Shown here: positions 38,792 through 47,922 of the stretch, piece after piece
Layout: each line of letters begins with the position of its first letter
Position numbering within the stretch: the first letter of the stretch is position 1
NCBI GenBank assembly: GCA_035551995.1
Contig: DASZME010000008.1
Coordinates: 62,001-126,000 of the forward strand
Source: RYN-428 sp035551995
Lineage (GTDB): Bacteria; Planctomycetota; Phycisphaerae; Tepidisphaerales; Tepidisphaeraceae
Length of the DNA stretch: 64,000 nucleotides
Reading direction: 5' to 3'
Translations under genes and position numbers: made by a program
The notes under the pieces: generated by a model
Database searches by the model: none
Told to the model about the DNA's origin: nothing
Seen by the model: only the letters and a program-made list of their open reading frames with translations

Positions 38792-40882
38792 TCATGAATG
38801 CGGGGGAATCAGATCCTTGGAAAACTCTCCTTTTGATCCCGCGCCGGTTTTGGTCGGGGCGGCTTCGGGAAGGGGGATGCCGTCCAGCTTTTTCTCGACG
38901 GTTTTTCCGGTTCGCTTGACCTTCGCGACCCACCGCTGGAGCAATCCCGCCGGCTCGCGCAGGTCCGAATGGCCGGGCGCGGGAGGCGGGGCCGCATTCT
39001 GGGCGGCGGCCGCCGGCACGGTGGCCAGCGCGATCGCTGCGGCGGCGGCGGCCCCGGCGACGCGCTTCGTGAAATTTCCCGCCGATCCGAAAGTAGCGTC
39101 CGGCGACGAAGCGGGCATCGCCGACACAACGCGCCCGCCGGTCGCGCCGTATCGGGCTTTTCGAATTTTCAACGAGTTTTTTTCGTGAATGCGATAGACG
39201 ACGTTGCGCTTGTCGTCGCGCCAGAACTTTCCGCCGCCCTGGTGAATGCGATGCCAAAGGTCGTAGTCGTCGGCGCCAAGCCCCACCGCCCGTTCCTGAT
39301 AATTGCCCGCCTTGCGGCAAATTTCCGTCCGCATCAGCACCGACGAATGCGGAAGCATGTTGTCGTCGCTGTTGCCCGTGAACATCGTTTCGATCGGCTT
39401 GTGCGGCCACCGTCGCGCGCTGAACTGCCCGTCTTCCAGCGTCATCAGGAGACAGCCATACACGTCAAGCCGCCGTTCTTCCATCGCCGCCACTGCATGT
39501 TCGAGATAGTCCGGCAGGAGCTGATCGTCATAGTCCAACGGTTTGTAAAATTCCGTCCGGCACATCTGCACCGCCTGCCGATGCAGCCACGAGCAATGTG
39601 TGATGTCCGGCTCAAGACCGGTGCAAAGCAGCGGCAGGTCATAGCGGGCGGCGAGTGCGTGGCCGAATTCCCATGGCCCGTCCACCAGCAGAATCGTCTG
39701 AAAACGGCGATACGTCTGCGACGCCAGGCTGCTCATCGCGGCGTCGAGCGATTCGATCGGCATCCCCTTGTGAATCCGCACCGCAACCGTGACGCGCGGG
39801 CAAACCCCTTGCAGGCTCGTATGCGTCAGGCGGGCGAGGGTCTGGCCATAAGCGTTTCGATAACCGGCCCGCAACGATAAATCGCGAACCGATTGCAGAC
39901 ACGCAAACGGGTCGATATCGACCGCCTTGAGAATCCCTTCAAGGCTCGAGCGGGCAAGGCGTTTTGGGTCTTGATCCCATTCGATCAGCCGGCCGTTCAC
40001 GCCCTCGGCGATAAAGTCGGCGATGCCGCACGTGCGCGTCACGACGGCGGGAATGCCGCAGCTAAGCGCCTCGGCGGCCGTCATTAAAAAACCTTCCTGC
40101 CGGCTGTTGCCCAGCAGGACGTGGCATCCGTCCAATCGATGGCGATAGGCGATCGGATCAAAATCCAGCGGGCGAAGATCAAGCCGGTCGATCACGCCCA
40201 GATCGGCCGCGAGCTTGAGCATCTTCTCCATCGTCCGCGACTGAACACGGCGGGTATATTCCAGGCCTGCCGTCTCGGCGCCCGTCCATACCCGGATCAC
40301 GATCCGCCGATCCAGCGCCAGCAGATACGGAAGCGACATCAGCCCCTTGCTCTCCAGCGGCCGGCCCATCCACGCCACATCAATGCGATGATCCGACCGC
40401 ACGCCCTTGGCGATCGCCCATTCCGTCACCGGCGGCGGCAGTAAACCCGCCACGCGATGCCCACCCGCGCCGATCCATCCCGCATACCGATTCAGCACTT
40501 GCTGCGACACGCCGGCCACCGTCAATCCCCGGAGATCGCCATAGGCGCCGGTGATGTAGCGGTAGCCTTCGTCGTCCCATGAATGCAGAATCAAAGAGGT
40601 GGGACGCACCGGGAGGTCCTTCAGATTGCCGTAACTGAGAATCCAGCACGATGGATCGGCCGGCGCCTCGGTCGTGATCGTTCCGACGGAGAACCCGTGT
40701 TTTTGTACCGCCGCGTCAAGCAACGGCATATCCGCCGACTGACAATAGAGCGTCGTTCGCTCCCGAGCCCAATCCGGAAGGGCAAGAATCATTCGCAAAA
40801 TAGCGGTCTGCGCGCCCCCGAGCGCCATGTTATGGCTGATAATGCACGGCGCCACTGGCGGAACGAGACCGGGACGAGTCAT
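38792..40882 (-). CDS. Two-domain glycosyltransferase (GT4 plus GT2) with C-terminal hydrophobic tail
   Basis: 696 residues. Residues about 10-360 are a GT-B glycosyltransferase (family 4): GGAQTAILRMIL and the donor-site GNSRQEGFLMTAAEALSCGI, with the ExxxxxE-type Glu. Residues about 365-590 are a GT-A family 2-type domain (VTVAVRIHKGMPIESLDAAM, RRFQTILLVDGPWEF, KPLDYDDQLLPDY and DYDLWHRIHQGG). The tail (about 608-628) is a strongly hydrophobic Ala-rich stretch (VAGAAAAAAIALATVPAAAA) followed by a basic segment, unusual at a C-terminus and like a signal or membrane anchor. Start ATG 40882 has GGAG upstream; the TTG at 40897 is in frame. Acts probably on cell-surface glycans. Confidence 0.8.
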   Translation of the reverse strand: MTRPGLVPPVAPCIISHNMALGGAQTAILRMILALPDWARERTTLYCQSADMPLLDAAVQKHGFSVGTITTEAPADPSCWILSYGNLKDLPVRPTSLILHSWDDEGYRYITGAYGDLRGLTVAGVSQQVLNRYAGWIGAGGHRVAGLLPPPVTEWAIAKGVRSDHRIDVAWMGRPLESKGLMSLPYLLALDRRIVIRVWTGAETAGLEYTRRVQSRTMEKMLKLAADLGVIDRLDLRPLDFDPIAYRHRLDGCHVLLGNSRQEGFLMTAAEALSCGIPAVVTRTCGIADFIAEGVNGRLIEWDQDPKRLARSSLEGILKAVDIDPFACLQSVRDLSLRAGYRNAYGQTLARLTHTSLQGVCPRVTVAVRIHKGMPIESLDAAMSSLASQTYRRFQTILLVDGPWEFGHALAARYDLPLLCTGLEPDITHCSWLHRQAVQMCRTEFYKPLDYDDQLLPDYLEHAVAAMEERRLDVYGCLLMTLEDGQFSARRWPHKPIETMFTGNSDDNMLPHSSVLMRTEICRKAGNYQERAVGLGADDYDLWHRIHQGGGKFWRDDKRNVVYRIHEKNSLKIRKARYGATGGRVVSAMPASSPDATFGSAGNFTKRVAGAAAAAAIALATVPAAAAQNAAPPPAPGHSDLREPAGLLQRWVAKVKRTGKTVEKKLDGIPLPEAAPTKTGAGSKGEFSKDLIPPHS

Positions 40883-41104
40883 GAGTGGGTGCTCCAAAAC
40901 GATAACGGATCAGGATTGTAACTACAGTCGATACGGTCGCCGGTTGAGGATGTTTCTTACGCCGTCGACTGAAAATGTACAGTTGCGGCCAACGACGCGC
41001 CACCGCATAATTCCTCCTCGCGCCCATTGGCGGTTCCGATTTCCTCGCGGACATTCGGGCGGCGCGATGAACATTCCAGCGGCACTTGATTTTAGGAGCT
41101 TTTA

Positions 41105-42064
41105 ATGCCTTTGAGTATTCGCCGTCTTCTCGCTTCAGTCGCATTGCTCGCGGGGGCGGCATCGCTCTCCTTCGCGGCCCCGGCGCCGGTGAGCGTCGAT
41201 CTGACCGGTTTGCATGCCATCCAGAAATTCGGCCTCGACGAAAAAATCGATGACCACGTCTACGGCTTCGTTGACGGCGTCGCCGACGGCAAGGCGTTCG
41301 AGGAAAATATTCCCGCCGACGGCAAGCCTCTGGAAGCCGGCCCCAAAAAACCGGCCATCACCGAAAAAACCGCGCAGACGCTCTGGAAAGGCGATTTGAA
41401 CGACGGCGAGTTCGCCGTCGTGACGGTCCTGTTTTTTCAGGGCGAAGGGAAGGACGCCGCCGCCGTGAAAAAGTTCCGCGACGATCTGCTCGCCGCCGAG
41501 AAAAAGACCCCGGAACTCGCGAAGAAAACGCTCACCGTCGAGGAGTTCAAAGCCCTCTGCGGCGATATCGTGAAAAAGCAATTTGCCGTCGGCACGCTGG
41601 TCAAGAATGAGCAGGCGGTCGTGTCAAAGGTCAAAGAAACTTTCGCACGCGGCAAAACCGCCGATCACTACGGCGGGCTGTTCAACGTCATCGTTTGGAA
41701 CGATGGAACGACCGTCCGCAAACGCGTCGTCCCCGTCGGCCTCACCTTCGGCGAACAGTACGGCAACGACGTGAAAATTTATACGAAGTTAAAATTCACC
41801 CGCAACAACGTCTTCCTGAAAGACGAAAAAGGTGAATGGAGTACCGATCAGCTTGCCCCGCTGAGCGACGACGAAAAAACGATCCACGTCAAGATGCTCG
41901 AAACCGAATTGATCCCGGGCAAAGACGGCAACCCGATTCGCAAAACCACCGACTACCTGGCCGACATTCAGGTCAAGAATAACGGTCAACCCACCAAGTG
42001 GAAGCTGGAAAGCGAAATCACGGGCGTGGACGATATTCATACGTACTGGGAATACGCGGATTGA
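41105..42064 (+). CDS. Secreted protein of unknown function
   Basis: 319 residues with a signal peptide (MPLSIRRLLASVALLAGAAS, cut near SFAAPA). The body is mixed alpha/beta with Lys/Asp-rich segments (KKFRDDLLAAEKKTPELAKK, AVGTLVKNEQAVVSKVKETF) and ends VKNNGQPTKWKLESEITGVD. No Cys pair, haem or catalytic motif is seen. I recognise no family. AGGAG is positioned eight bases before the ATG. It converges with nothing; the DUF1592 gene begins 120 bases downstream on the same strand. Confidence 0.7.
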   Translation: MPLSIRRLLASVALLAGAASLSFAAPAPVSVDLTGLHAIQKFGLDEKIDDHVYGFVDGVADGKAFEENIPADGKPLEAGPKKPAITEKTAQTLWKGDLNDGEFAVVTVLFFQGEGKDAAAVKKFRDDLLAAEKKTPELAKKTLTVEEFKALCGDIVKKQFAVGTLVKNEQAVVSKVKETFARGKTADHYGGLFNVIVWNDGTTVRKRVVPVGLTFGEQYGNDVKIYTKLKFTRNNVFLKDEKGEWSTDQLAPLSDDEKTIHVKMLETELIPGKDGNPIRKTTDYLADIQVKNNGQPTKWKLESEITGVDDIHTYWEYAD

Positions 42065-42183
42065 TCCGAGGCGTGCCGGAAACATGCAAGTGGTTCGGCA
42101 CAAACACTTTTACCGCAGCGCGCCTCGAAAACATTCCGCGGCTTGGCCGGTAGCTGGGTGGGGCTGTTTTCGATTGCCAGACT

Positions 42184-44199
42184 ATGAAAAATCCGCGCCA
42201 TTTTTTCCGGATCGCTATCTGCGTGATCGCCGGCGAGGCACTGAACTTGATCGCCGCCTCGGTGGGGGCGGCTCCTCAGTCGGCGCTGGGACCGGCGGCC
42301 GATCCCCTCGTCTTCAAGCGAGAGGCGTGGCCGCTCATCGAACGGCACTGCATCAGTTGCCACGGCCCCAAGAAACAAAAGATGGGGATCGATTTCTCCA
42401 CGATGACCGATCTTCCCTCGATTCTCGGCCATCGTGACGTTTGGCGCAAGGCGCGCGAGGCCCTGGAAGCCGAAGACATGCCGCAGGATCCGGAAGAGAC
42501 CGGATTCACGCCGGCCGATCGGAAAAATCTCGTCGCGTGGATCAAGACTCGGATCGAAACGATCGACCGGAGCAGTCCGATTTACCGCGATCCCGGGCCG
42601 CCGCTCATTCGGCAACTGACCCGCCAGGAATACAACAATACCATTCGCGATTTGCTTCAAATCCAGAATTTCGACGCGGCACGGGCGGGCGGAATCGCCG
42701 ACGAATCCGAATACGTGATCGAGCATTTCGCCAACCTCGCCGCGGGGCAGACGATCGATCAAACGCTGCTTGAGAAATATATGGCGGCGGCGGACGGTTC
42801 GCTGGCGCATTTATTTGAAGACGCCGGCCGGCGCGATGCAAAGCTCAAGGCCGCCCGCGACGCCGTGTTTTTCACCCGGCCCGGAAAAGGCGTTTCCGAT
42901 CAGGAGGCGGCTCGCGCAGTGCTCGGCCGATTTGTGCATCGGGCGTTTCGCGGACCGGTCGATCCGGCGACGCTCGATCAACTTTTGCAGATCGTCGATC
43001 AATCCATCAAGTCGGGCGATAACTTCGAGCAAGCAATTCGCAAGGCGATGAAGCCGGTGCTGGTGGCGCCGCAGTTTCTGTATCGCATCGAAGAGGATCG
43101 GGCGCCGGCGGGATCATCCGAGGGCGCCCGCGTCAGCGACAATGAACTGGCTGTCCGCCTTTCATATTTCATCTGGGCCACGATGCCCGATGACGAATTA
43201 TTCAAGCTCGCCGACGCCGGCCAGCTTTCGCATCCTGATATTCTCGCGGCCCAGGTCACGCGCATGCTCGCCGATCCAAAGGCAAAGGCGCTGACCGATT
43301 ATTTTGCCGTCCAGTGGTTGCAGTTGAATCGGCTGCGGCGCGCGCTGCCGGGCCAAAATGTTTTCCCGGCGTTCACCAATCCGCTGAAAGATTCGATGCA
43401 GCAGGAGGCTACGCTTTTCTTCGACGCGATTCGCACGGAAGACCGCAGCGTCCTCGACCTGCTCGACGGCGACTATACGTTCGTGAACGAAGACCTGGCT
43501 CGCCTTTACGGCATTCCCGGCGTCACGGGAAAAAAAATGCGGCGCGTCGCGCTCAAGCCCGAATATCATCGCGGCGGCGTGCTCGGAATGGGCGCCATCC
43601 TGGCGATGACCTCGCACACCGATCGAACCAAGCCAACCACGCGCGGAAAATGGATTCTCGACGTGATGCTCGGCACGCCCCCACCGCCTCCGCCGGCCAA
43701 TGTGAGTAACTTCGCTGCCCCCAAAGACAAGAATGCCGCCCCGAAAACATTCCGCGAGCGACTGGCCCAGCACGCGACCGATTCAACCTGTGCCGCCTGT
43801 CACAAGCGAATCGACCCGCTCGGCTTCGCCCTGGAAAACTACAACGCGATCGGCGAATGGCGCGACCAGATCGCCGGCGAGCCCGTCGACAACGCCGGCC
43901 GTCTCCCCGGCGGCAAGGAATTTCACGGCGTCGACGGCCTCAAACAAATCCTCCGCGCCCGCCAGGATCAATTCGTCGCCAACGTCGCCACGCAAATGAT
44001 GACCTATGCCCTCGGCCGTCAGCTGCAATATCAGGACGATTTGGCTCTCGCCGACATCGTCGATTCCTTGAAGCATGACGGATACAAATTTTCGACCCTG
44101 ATCCGCGGCGTGGCGGCGAGCCGGCCCTTCATGTACCGCAAGAATTTCACAACCGTCGCGGATGCGGCTCCTACTCCGCCCCGTGGTCGCCAAGAGTGA
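42184..44199 (+). CDS. DUF1592-type secreted cytochrome (DUF1587/1592/1588/1585 architecture)
   Basis: 671-residue exported protein. A signal peptide (about 1-30) is followed by a c-type haem motif CISCHGP (56-60), then the DUF1587 box LTRQEYNNTIRDLL, the DUF1592 region (VSDNELAVRLSYFIWATMPD), DUF1588 (KPTTRGKWILDVMLGTPPPP) and a second haem motif CAACHKRIDPLGFALENYN at the DUF1588/1585 boundary, then DUF1585. The order is that of the planctomycete family with a DUF1552 partner gene. The reaction is not known; the proteins are thought to oxidise sugars or related compounds outside the cytoplasm (inference). The DUF1552 partner begins 543 bases downstream, with a family A repeat between. Confidence 0.88.
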   Translation: MKNPRHFFRIAICVIAGEALNLIAASVGAAPQSALGPAADPLVFKREAWPLIERHCISCHGPKKQKMGIDFSTMTDLPSILGHRDVWRKAREALEAEDMPQDPEETGFTPADRKNLVAWIKTRIETIDRSSPIYRDPGPPLIRQLTRQEYNNTIRDLLQIQNFDAARAGGIADESEYVIEHFANLAAGQTIDQTLLEKYMAAADGSLAHLFEDAGRRDAKLKAARDAVFFTRPGKGVSDQEAARAVLGRFVHRAFRGPVDPATLDQLLQIVDQSIKSGDNFEQAIRKAMKPVLVAPQFLYRIEEDRAPAGSSEGARVSDNELAVRLSYFIWATMPDDELFKLADAGQLSHPDILAAQVTRMLADPKAKALTDYFAVQWLQLNRLRRALPGQNVFPAFTNPLKDSMQQEATLFFDAIRTEDRSVLDLLDGDYTFVNEDLARLYGIPGVTGKKMRRVALKPEYHRGGVLGMGAILAMTSHTDRTKPTTRGKWILDVMLGTPPPPPPANVSNFAAPKDKNAAPKTFRERLAQHATDSTCAACHKRIDPLGFALENYNAIGEWRDQIAGEPVDNAGRLPGGKEFHGVDGLKQILRARQDQFVANVATQMMTYALGRQLQYQDDLALADIVDSLKHDGYKFSTLIRGVAASRPFMYRKNFTTVADAAPTPPRGRQE

Positions 44200-44509
44200 A
44201 ATGTAGGCACGAGATGAAGAAACGGCCGAAGAGACAGAATTCGGTAAAACGCGGCAAAATTTCGCCGCCGCCAAGTACAAATCCTCAGGCGAAGCGCCCG
44301 AAGTTTATGCGATCGTGGTGAATCCTCGCCCATTCCCGCCGGTCCCATTGTTTACCATAACACGAAAGGATCGGACCGACCTCAGCGGCCGGACGGATCA
44401 TGGTGGGTTGTTTCCCGCGAAAAGGGTCGCAAGAGTTTGGCCAGTAGCAACTACGGCACAGGCTGGGCCGCCCTCGGCTTAATCCGAACGGGGACGATGG
44501 TTCCTCCGT

Positions 44510-44614
44510 GAGATGTCAAATAACATGTTGGTGAAGCGACCTCGCGTCGCGAAAAACGCCGCGCACGCGGTGCCGCTAAACGCAGAAACGCGCACGCAAC
44601 GTGATAACGGCTCT
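44510..44614 (-). repeat. Family A repeat, between DUF1592 and DUF1552 genes
   Basis: On the minus strand it reads AGAGCCGTTATCACGTTGCG, GCGTTTCTGCGTTTAGCGG, core hairpin CACCGCG-TG-CGCGGCG then TTTTTCGCGACGCGAGGTC and ends TTGACATCTC. The hairpin arms differ from copy 1 at paired positions (CCCCGC/GCGGGG against ACCGCG/CGCGGC), so the fold but not the sequence is kept. The rest of the 542-base gap 44200-44741 has no gene I can support. Confidence 0.75.
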
Positions 44615-44741
44615 AAGTTCGCCGCGCCAATGGCTCGAACCGAGTGACCCTTAAAAATGCATGCCGGTTTTTTCCGTCGCACAATTTACGATGTCGCGCG
44701 TATGTAAGAGGGCATCGGGACCGCTCTACTTGGAGTATTGA

Positions 44742-46211
44742 ATGGCAAGGGACGTTTCGGGTCTTTCTCGTCGCGGGTTTTTGCGGGGCGTGGGCGCGCT
44801 GGCGGCGCTGCCTTATCTGGAATCGTTTGCCGGCGCCGCGGGGGCGACGGCTGGGGCGGTGAAACCGCCGCTGCGGATGGGAATTTTTACCGTCGCCGGC
44901 GGCACCGTCAGCGAATCGTGGATTCCCGCGGCGGCCGGTCCGCTGGCGAAATTGCCGTCCATCCTGCGGCCGTTGGAGCCGTTCAAGAATAATCTGCTGA
45001 TCCTCTCAAACTTGTCTCAGTCGGCCAAGGGGGATGGCGTCAATGGCCACGAACATTGCGGGTTTTCACATCTGACGGCGGCAGATCATGTCGGCCGGGT
45101 CAATGGCAAGGCGTACGTTCAGGCGGAAGGCGTATTCGCCGAATCGGTCGATCAACGCGCGGCCCGCATGGTGAAAGAACAGAGCCTTTTGCCGTCGATG
45201 GAATTTGGATTGGCCAACCAGGAGACGCGCTATTCATGGCGGAAAGACGGCGTGAATCTTCCGTATGAAAATGATCCCCGGCTGGTCTTTGAGCGAATGT
45301 TTTTCAAGGGCCGCAGCATGGTGGCCCCGAACTGGCGCACGCGGGCGACGGCGGGCAAGCAGCAGTCGGCCAAGCCGGGGGCGGGAAGTTCGTATGACAA
45401 GCAGGTGGTCGATCTGGTGTTGGACGACGCCAATCGGCTCAACAAAAAACTGGGATCGTCGGATAAGCATCGCCTTGGCGAATATCTGGAAGCGGTGGAC
45501 GGCATCGAACGCCGAATCGCTCGCACGCAGGCCCGGCTGCAAATCGAGGCGCTGGACGTGCGAAATCCCGGGCCATCCAATCCGATCGCGCCCGATCATC
45601 TGCCGGCCACGGCGAATGATTCCTCGCATCTGCTCCGGCTGGTTTACGCCAACCCCGCCGCCCATGAAGAATATATTCGGCTGGTGGCCGACCTGATGGT
45701 GCTTGCGTTTCAAACGGACACGACCCGCGTCTGCACGGTCGCCGCCGGTGATGACGGCGCCATGTTCCCCGGCGTCGTGACCGTCGGCTACGAACATCAC
45801 GCCCACACGCTTGAACACCAAGGCAACGGCAACCCCGAACAGATCAACCCGATCGCCCGCGAAGGTTGCCGGCAAATTCATGCCTGGTATACCAAGCAAT
45901 TCGCCTACATGGTCGAGAAGATGCACAACATCGATGAAGGCGGATCGACGCTCCTCGACAATTCCATGCTTCTTTATACCTCGTACATGGCCAACGGCGG
46001 TCATGGTCAGCAGGATTACCCGGTGCTGCTGGCCGGCAAGGCCGGCGGCGCGCTGCGAACGGGTCGTCATGTCGCGTATAAAAAAGACACGCCGATGGCG
46101 AATCTGTATGTCGAGATGACGGCGCGAATGGGCGATCGCAGCGGAAAATTCGGAAACAGCGTCACGTCGCCCAAGGCGGCGTATGACGGACGGCTGCCGG
46201 ATTTGACGTGA
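44742..46211 (+). CDS. DUF1552 protein with Tat signal
   Basis: 489 residues. The N-terminus SRRGFLRGVGALAALPYLES is a twin-arginine signal, so it is exported folded, probably with a cofactor or metal. The body is DUF1552: FTVAGGTVSESWIPAAAGPL, NNLLILSNLSQSA, GHEHCGFSHLTAADH (a possible His-rich metal site), HHAHTLEHQGNGN and MLLYTSYMANGGHGQQDYPV. DUF1552 genes follow DUF1592-type genes in planctomycetes, as here. The ATG at 44742 has TTGGAG upstream. The enzyme function is not established. A hairpin terminator lies after it. Confidence 0.88.
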   Translation: MARDVSGLSRRGFLRGVGALAALPYLESFAGAAGATAGAVKPPLRMGIFTVAGGTVSESWIPAAAGPLAKLPSILRPLEPFKNNLLILSNLSQSAKGDGVNGHEHCGFSHLTAADHVGRVNGKAYVQAEGVFAESVDQRAARMVKEQSLLPSMEFGLANQETRYSWRKDGVNLPYENDPRLVFERMFFKGRSMVAPNWRTRATAGKQQSAKPGAGSSYDKQVVDLVLDDANRLNKKLGSSDKHRLGEYLEAVDGIERRIARTQARLQIEALDVRNPGPSNPIAPDHLPATANDSSHLLRLVYANPAAHEEYIRLVADLMVLAFQTDTTRVCTVAAGDDGAMFPGVVTVGYEHHAHTLEHQGNGNPEQINPIAREGCRQIHAWYTKQFAYMVEKMHNIDEGGSTLLDNSMLLYTSYMANGGHGQQDYPVLLAGKAGGALRTGRHVAYKKDTPMANLYVEMTARMGDRSGKFGNSVTSPKAAYDGRLPDLT

Positions 46212-46346
46212 AGTTTGGCGGCGCGCCCGCCCTTCTTTGCGGGTCGGCCGACGCGCTCGGCCGGGCGTCGCCATCACCGCGCTTGACCGAAATTGATGCC
46301 TCGCGTTAAAGGAACGCGCGCTTTCTTGCCCCGCATCGCGCGTCCG

Positions 46347-46374
46347 GCACGGCATGCGTTCAATCATGCCGTGC
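46347..46374. terminator. Hairpin terminator between convergent DUF1552 and TPR genes
   Basis: GCACGGCATG (46347-46356) and CATGCCGTGC (46365-46374), perfect 10-bp arms, then GCATGCTATTTTTC on the plus strand. It lies 135 bases after the DUF1552 stop and 12 before the end of the convergent gene. Confidence 0.75.
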
Positions 46375-46386
46375 GCATGCTATTTT

Positions 46387-47733
46387 TCATTTCGCGAAAC
46401 CGTCCCCGGCCGGCTGGGTTGCCGGCGGACGATAGCCGGCGGGCAACGGAATGCCATCGAAATCAATCAGCTTCTGCAAACCCGAATACCGCGGCTGAGG
46501 CAAATTGCCCAGCGCCTGCCTGGCCGCGCCGCGCAAGCGGTTCATGTCGTCTATTCGCTGCCCCCGCTCCGTTCGTAACGCCGTGACCTGACTTTGCAGC
46601 GTAAACCAGATCTGCGGGTACGGCGTTCGCGTCGTCGTGTTGTTCGGGCCGGGCAGATAGGTTTGCGCATCGATCAGGTTCATCTGATTGACGATGTCGG
46701 CGATTTGCCGATCGAGTTCGCGCACGCGCTTTTGCACCGAGCCGAAATCCTGTTCCATCTGGGTGATCTGGTCCTTGATGACTTTTTCGTCGGCCTGCAG
46801 TTTCTTGAGTTCCGTTTCGTTTACCCAGGACGATCCCCAGCGATACAGCCCGGACTCGGCCATCTTTTTCTGAAGCGCCTCGTCCTGCTCCTTAAAATGC
46901 CGGAGCAATTTTTTCACGATCGTGGAATCGCGCTGTTCCTTCGGAAGCGCGTTAAGGGCTTCGGCGACGTTATCGAGGATGGCGTGGTTGACCGGCGCCG
47001 CCAGCATCGCGCGATCGTAATAACCCATCGCCGCCGGATGGGCGTTTTGCCGCCAGAGAATGACCGCCAGGTTGTTCAACGTCGGCGCATGGTCAGGAGC
47101 CTCGGCGGCGACGCTTTCGAAGGATTTACGGGCCGGCGGAAGTTTTTCCTCCTGATAATTCAGCACTCCGTGCAGGTAAAGCAGCGACATGTTAGACGGA
47201 TCGACTTGGATCGCGCGATCGAGGATCGGCGTGGATTCCTTGAGCCGCCCTTGCTTGAGCATGTCGTGAAGCTGCATTGCCAAGTCCGTCGATTTGGAGC
47301 GCAGGCCGTCGCGTTCCTGCGCTGTCATCCATTTATCGCCCACCTTGACCATTCCGTGGTCCATGCGGTCCTGCCACATCTTCAGCTCATTTTCGGCGGA
47401 CGTGGCGGCGGCGGTGCCGGGGTTTTGATCGATGAAGGCGCGATAGCGGTCGAGGACCTGCTTGATGTCGAGCATGTTTTCCGACGCGCGCCGCAGCGAT
47501 TGCAGGCGCGTGGTCGCGGCGTCGGCGCCGCCGGTGGGTCGAACCTCGATTCTCTCGACTTTGTCGGTGGCCACGTTCGTCACGGCGCCGCCGGGCCCTT
47601 TGACGATGTACGCGTCGCCGGTGCGACGGATTTCGCCTTCGACGTTGGTTCCGTCTTTCAGGACGATCACGTCGGCGAACGTAACGCACGGTAGCGCGAG
47701 CGAGCCCAATACCAGCAGTGAGAAGAGTCTCAT
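46387..47733 (-). CDS. Exported TPR protein with coiled coil
   Basis: 448 residues. The signal peptide MRLFSLLVLGSLALPCVTFA is followed by a small beta domain (VIVLKDGTNVEGEIRRTGDA, an SH3/PDZ-type stretch typical of planctomycete proteins), then tetratricopeptide repeats (about 160-270, LHGVLNYQEEKLPPARKSFE, NLAVILWRQNAHPAAMGYYD), then a coiled coil (about 300-370, ETELKKLQADEKVIKDQITQ and QKRVRELDRQIADIVNQM). Start ATG at 47733 has GAGAGG upstream, which decides it over the one seven residues earlier. Role probably in envelope assembly; not shown. Confidence 0.8.
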   Translation of the reverse strand: MRLFSLLVLGSLALPCVTFADVIVLKDGTNVEGEIRRTGDAYIVKGPGGAVTNVATDKVERIEVRPTGGADAATTRLQSLRRASENMLDIKQVLDRYRAFIDQNPGTAAATSAENELKMWQDRMDHGMVKVGDKWMTAQERDGLRSKSTDLAMQLHDMLKQGRLKESTPILDRAIQVDPSNMSLLYLHGVLNYQEEKLPPARKSFESVAAEAPDHAPTLNNLAVILWRQNAHPAAMGYYDRAMLAAPVNHAILDNVAEALNALPKEQRDSTIVKKLLRHFKEQDEALQKKMAESGLYRWGSSWVNETELKKLQADEKVIKDQITQMEQDFGSVQKRVRELDRQIADIVNQMNLIDAQTYLPGPNNTTTRTPYPQIWFTLQSQVTALRTERGQRIDDMNRLRGAARQALGNLPQPRYSGLQKLIDFDGIPLPAGYRPPATQPAGDGFAK

Positions 47734-47922
47734 GGTCAGCCTCTCCGCGGACATGACACGTCCCCTTGAGTTTACCCTTCTCTACCGGCCGAAGCTACCG
47801 ACCGAAAGGAAATCCGAACGCCGAACGCGAGACCGAACCCGGCTGATTCGTGCTTGCTTCGTGATCTCCCCCTCGTTCATTCGACCTTGGAACTCCGCTT
47901 GCGATCGGCGCCTCGAACTCGA

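Noticed and set aside
45234..46367. Minus-strand frame (377 codons) opposite the DUF1552 gene
   Set aside because: No family motifs; the plus-strand protein has a Tat signal and DUF1552 blocks.
46594..47694. Plus-strand frame (366 codons) opposite the TPR gene
   Set aside because: Arg/His-rich shadow; no motif.
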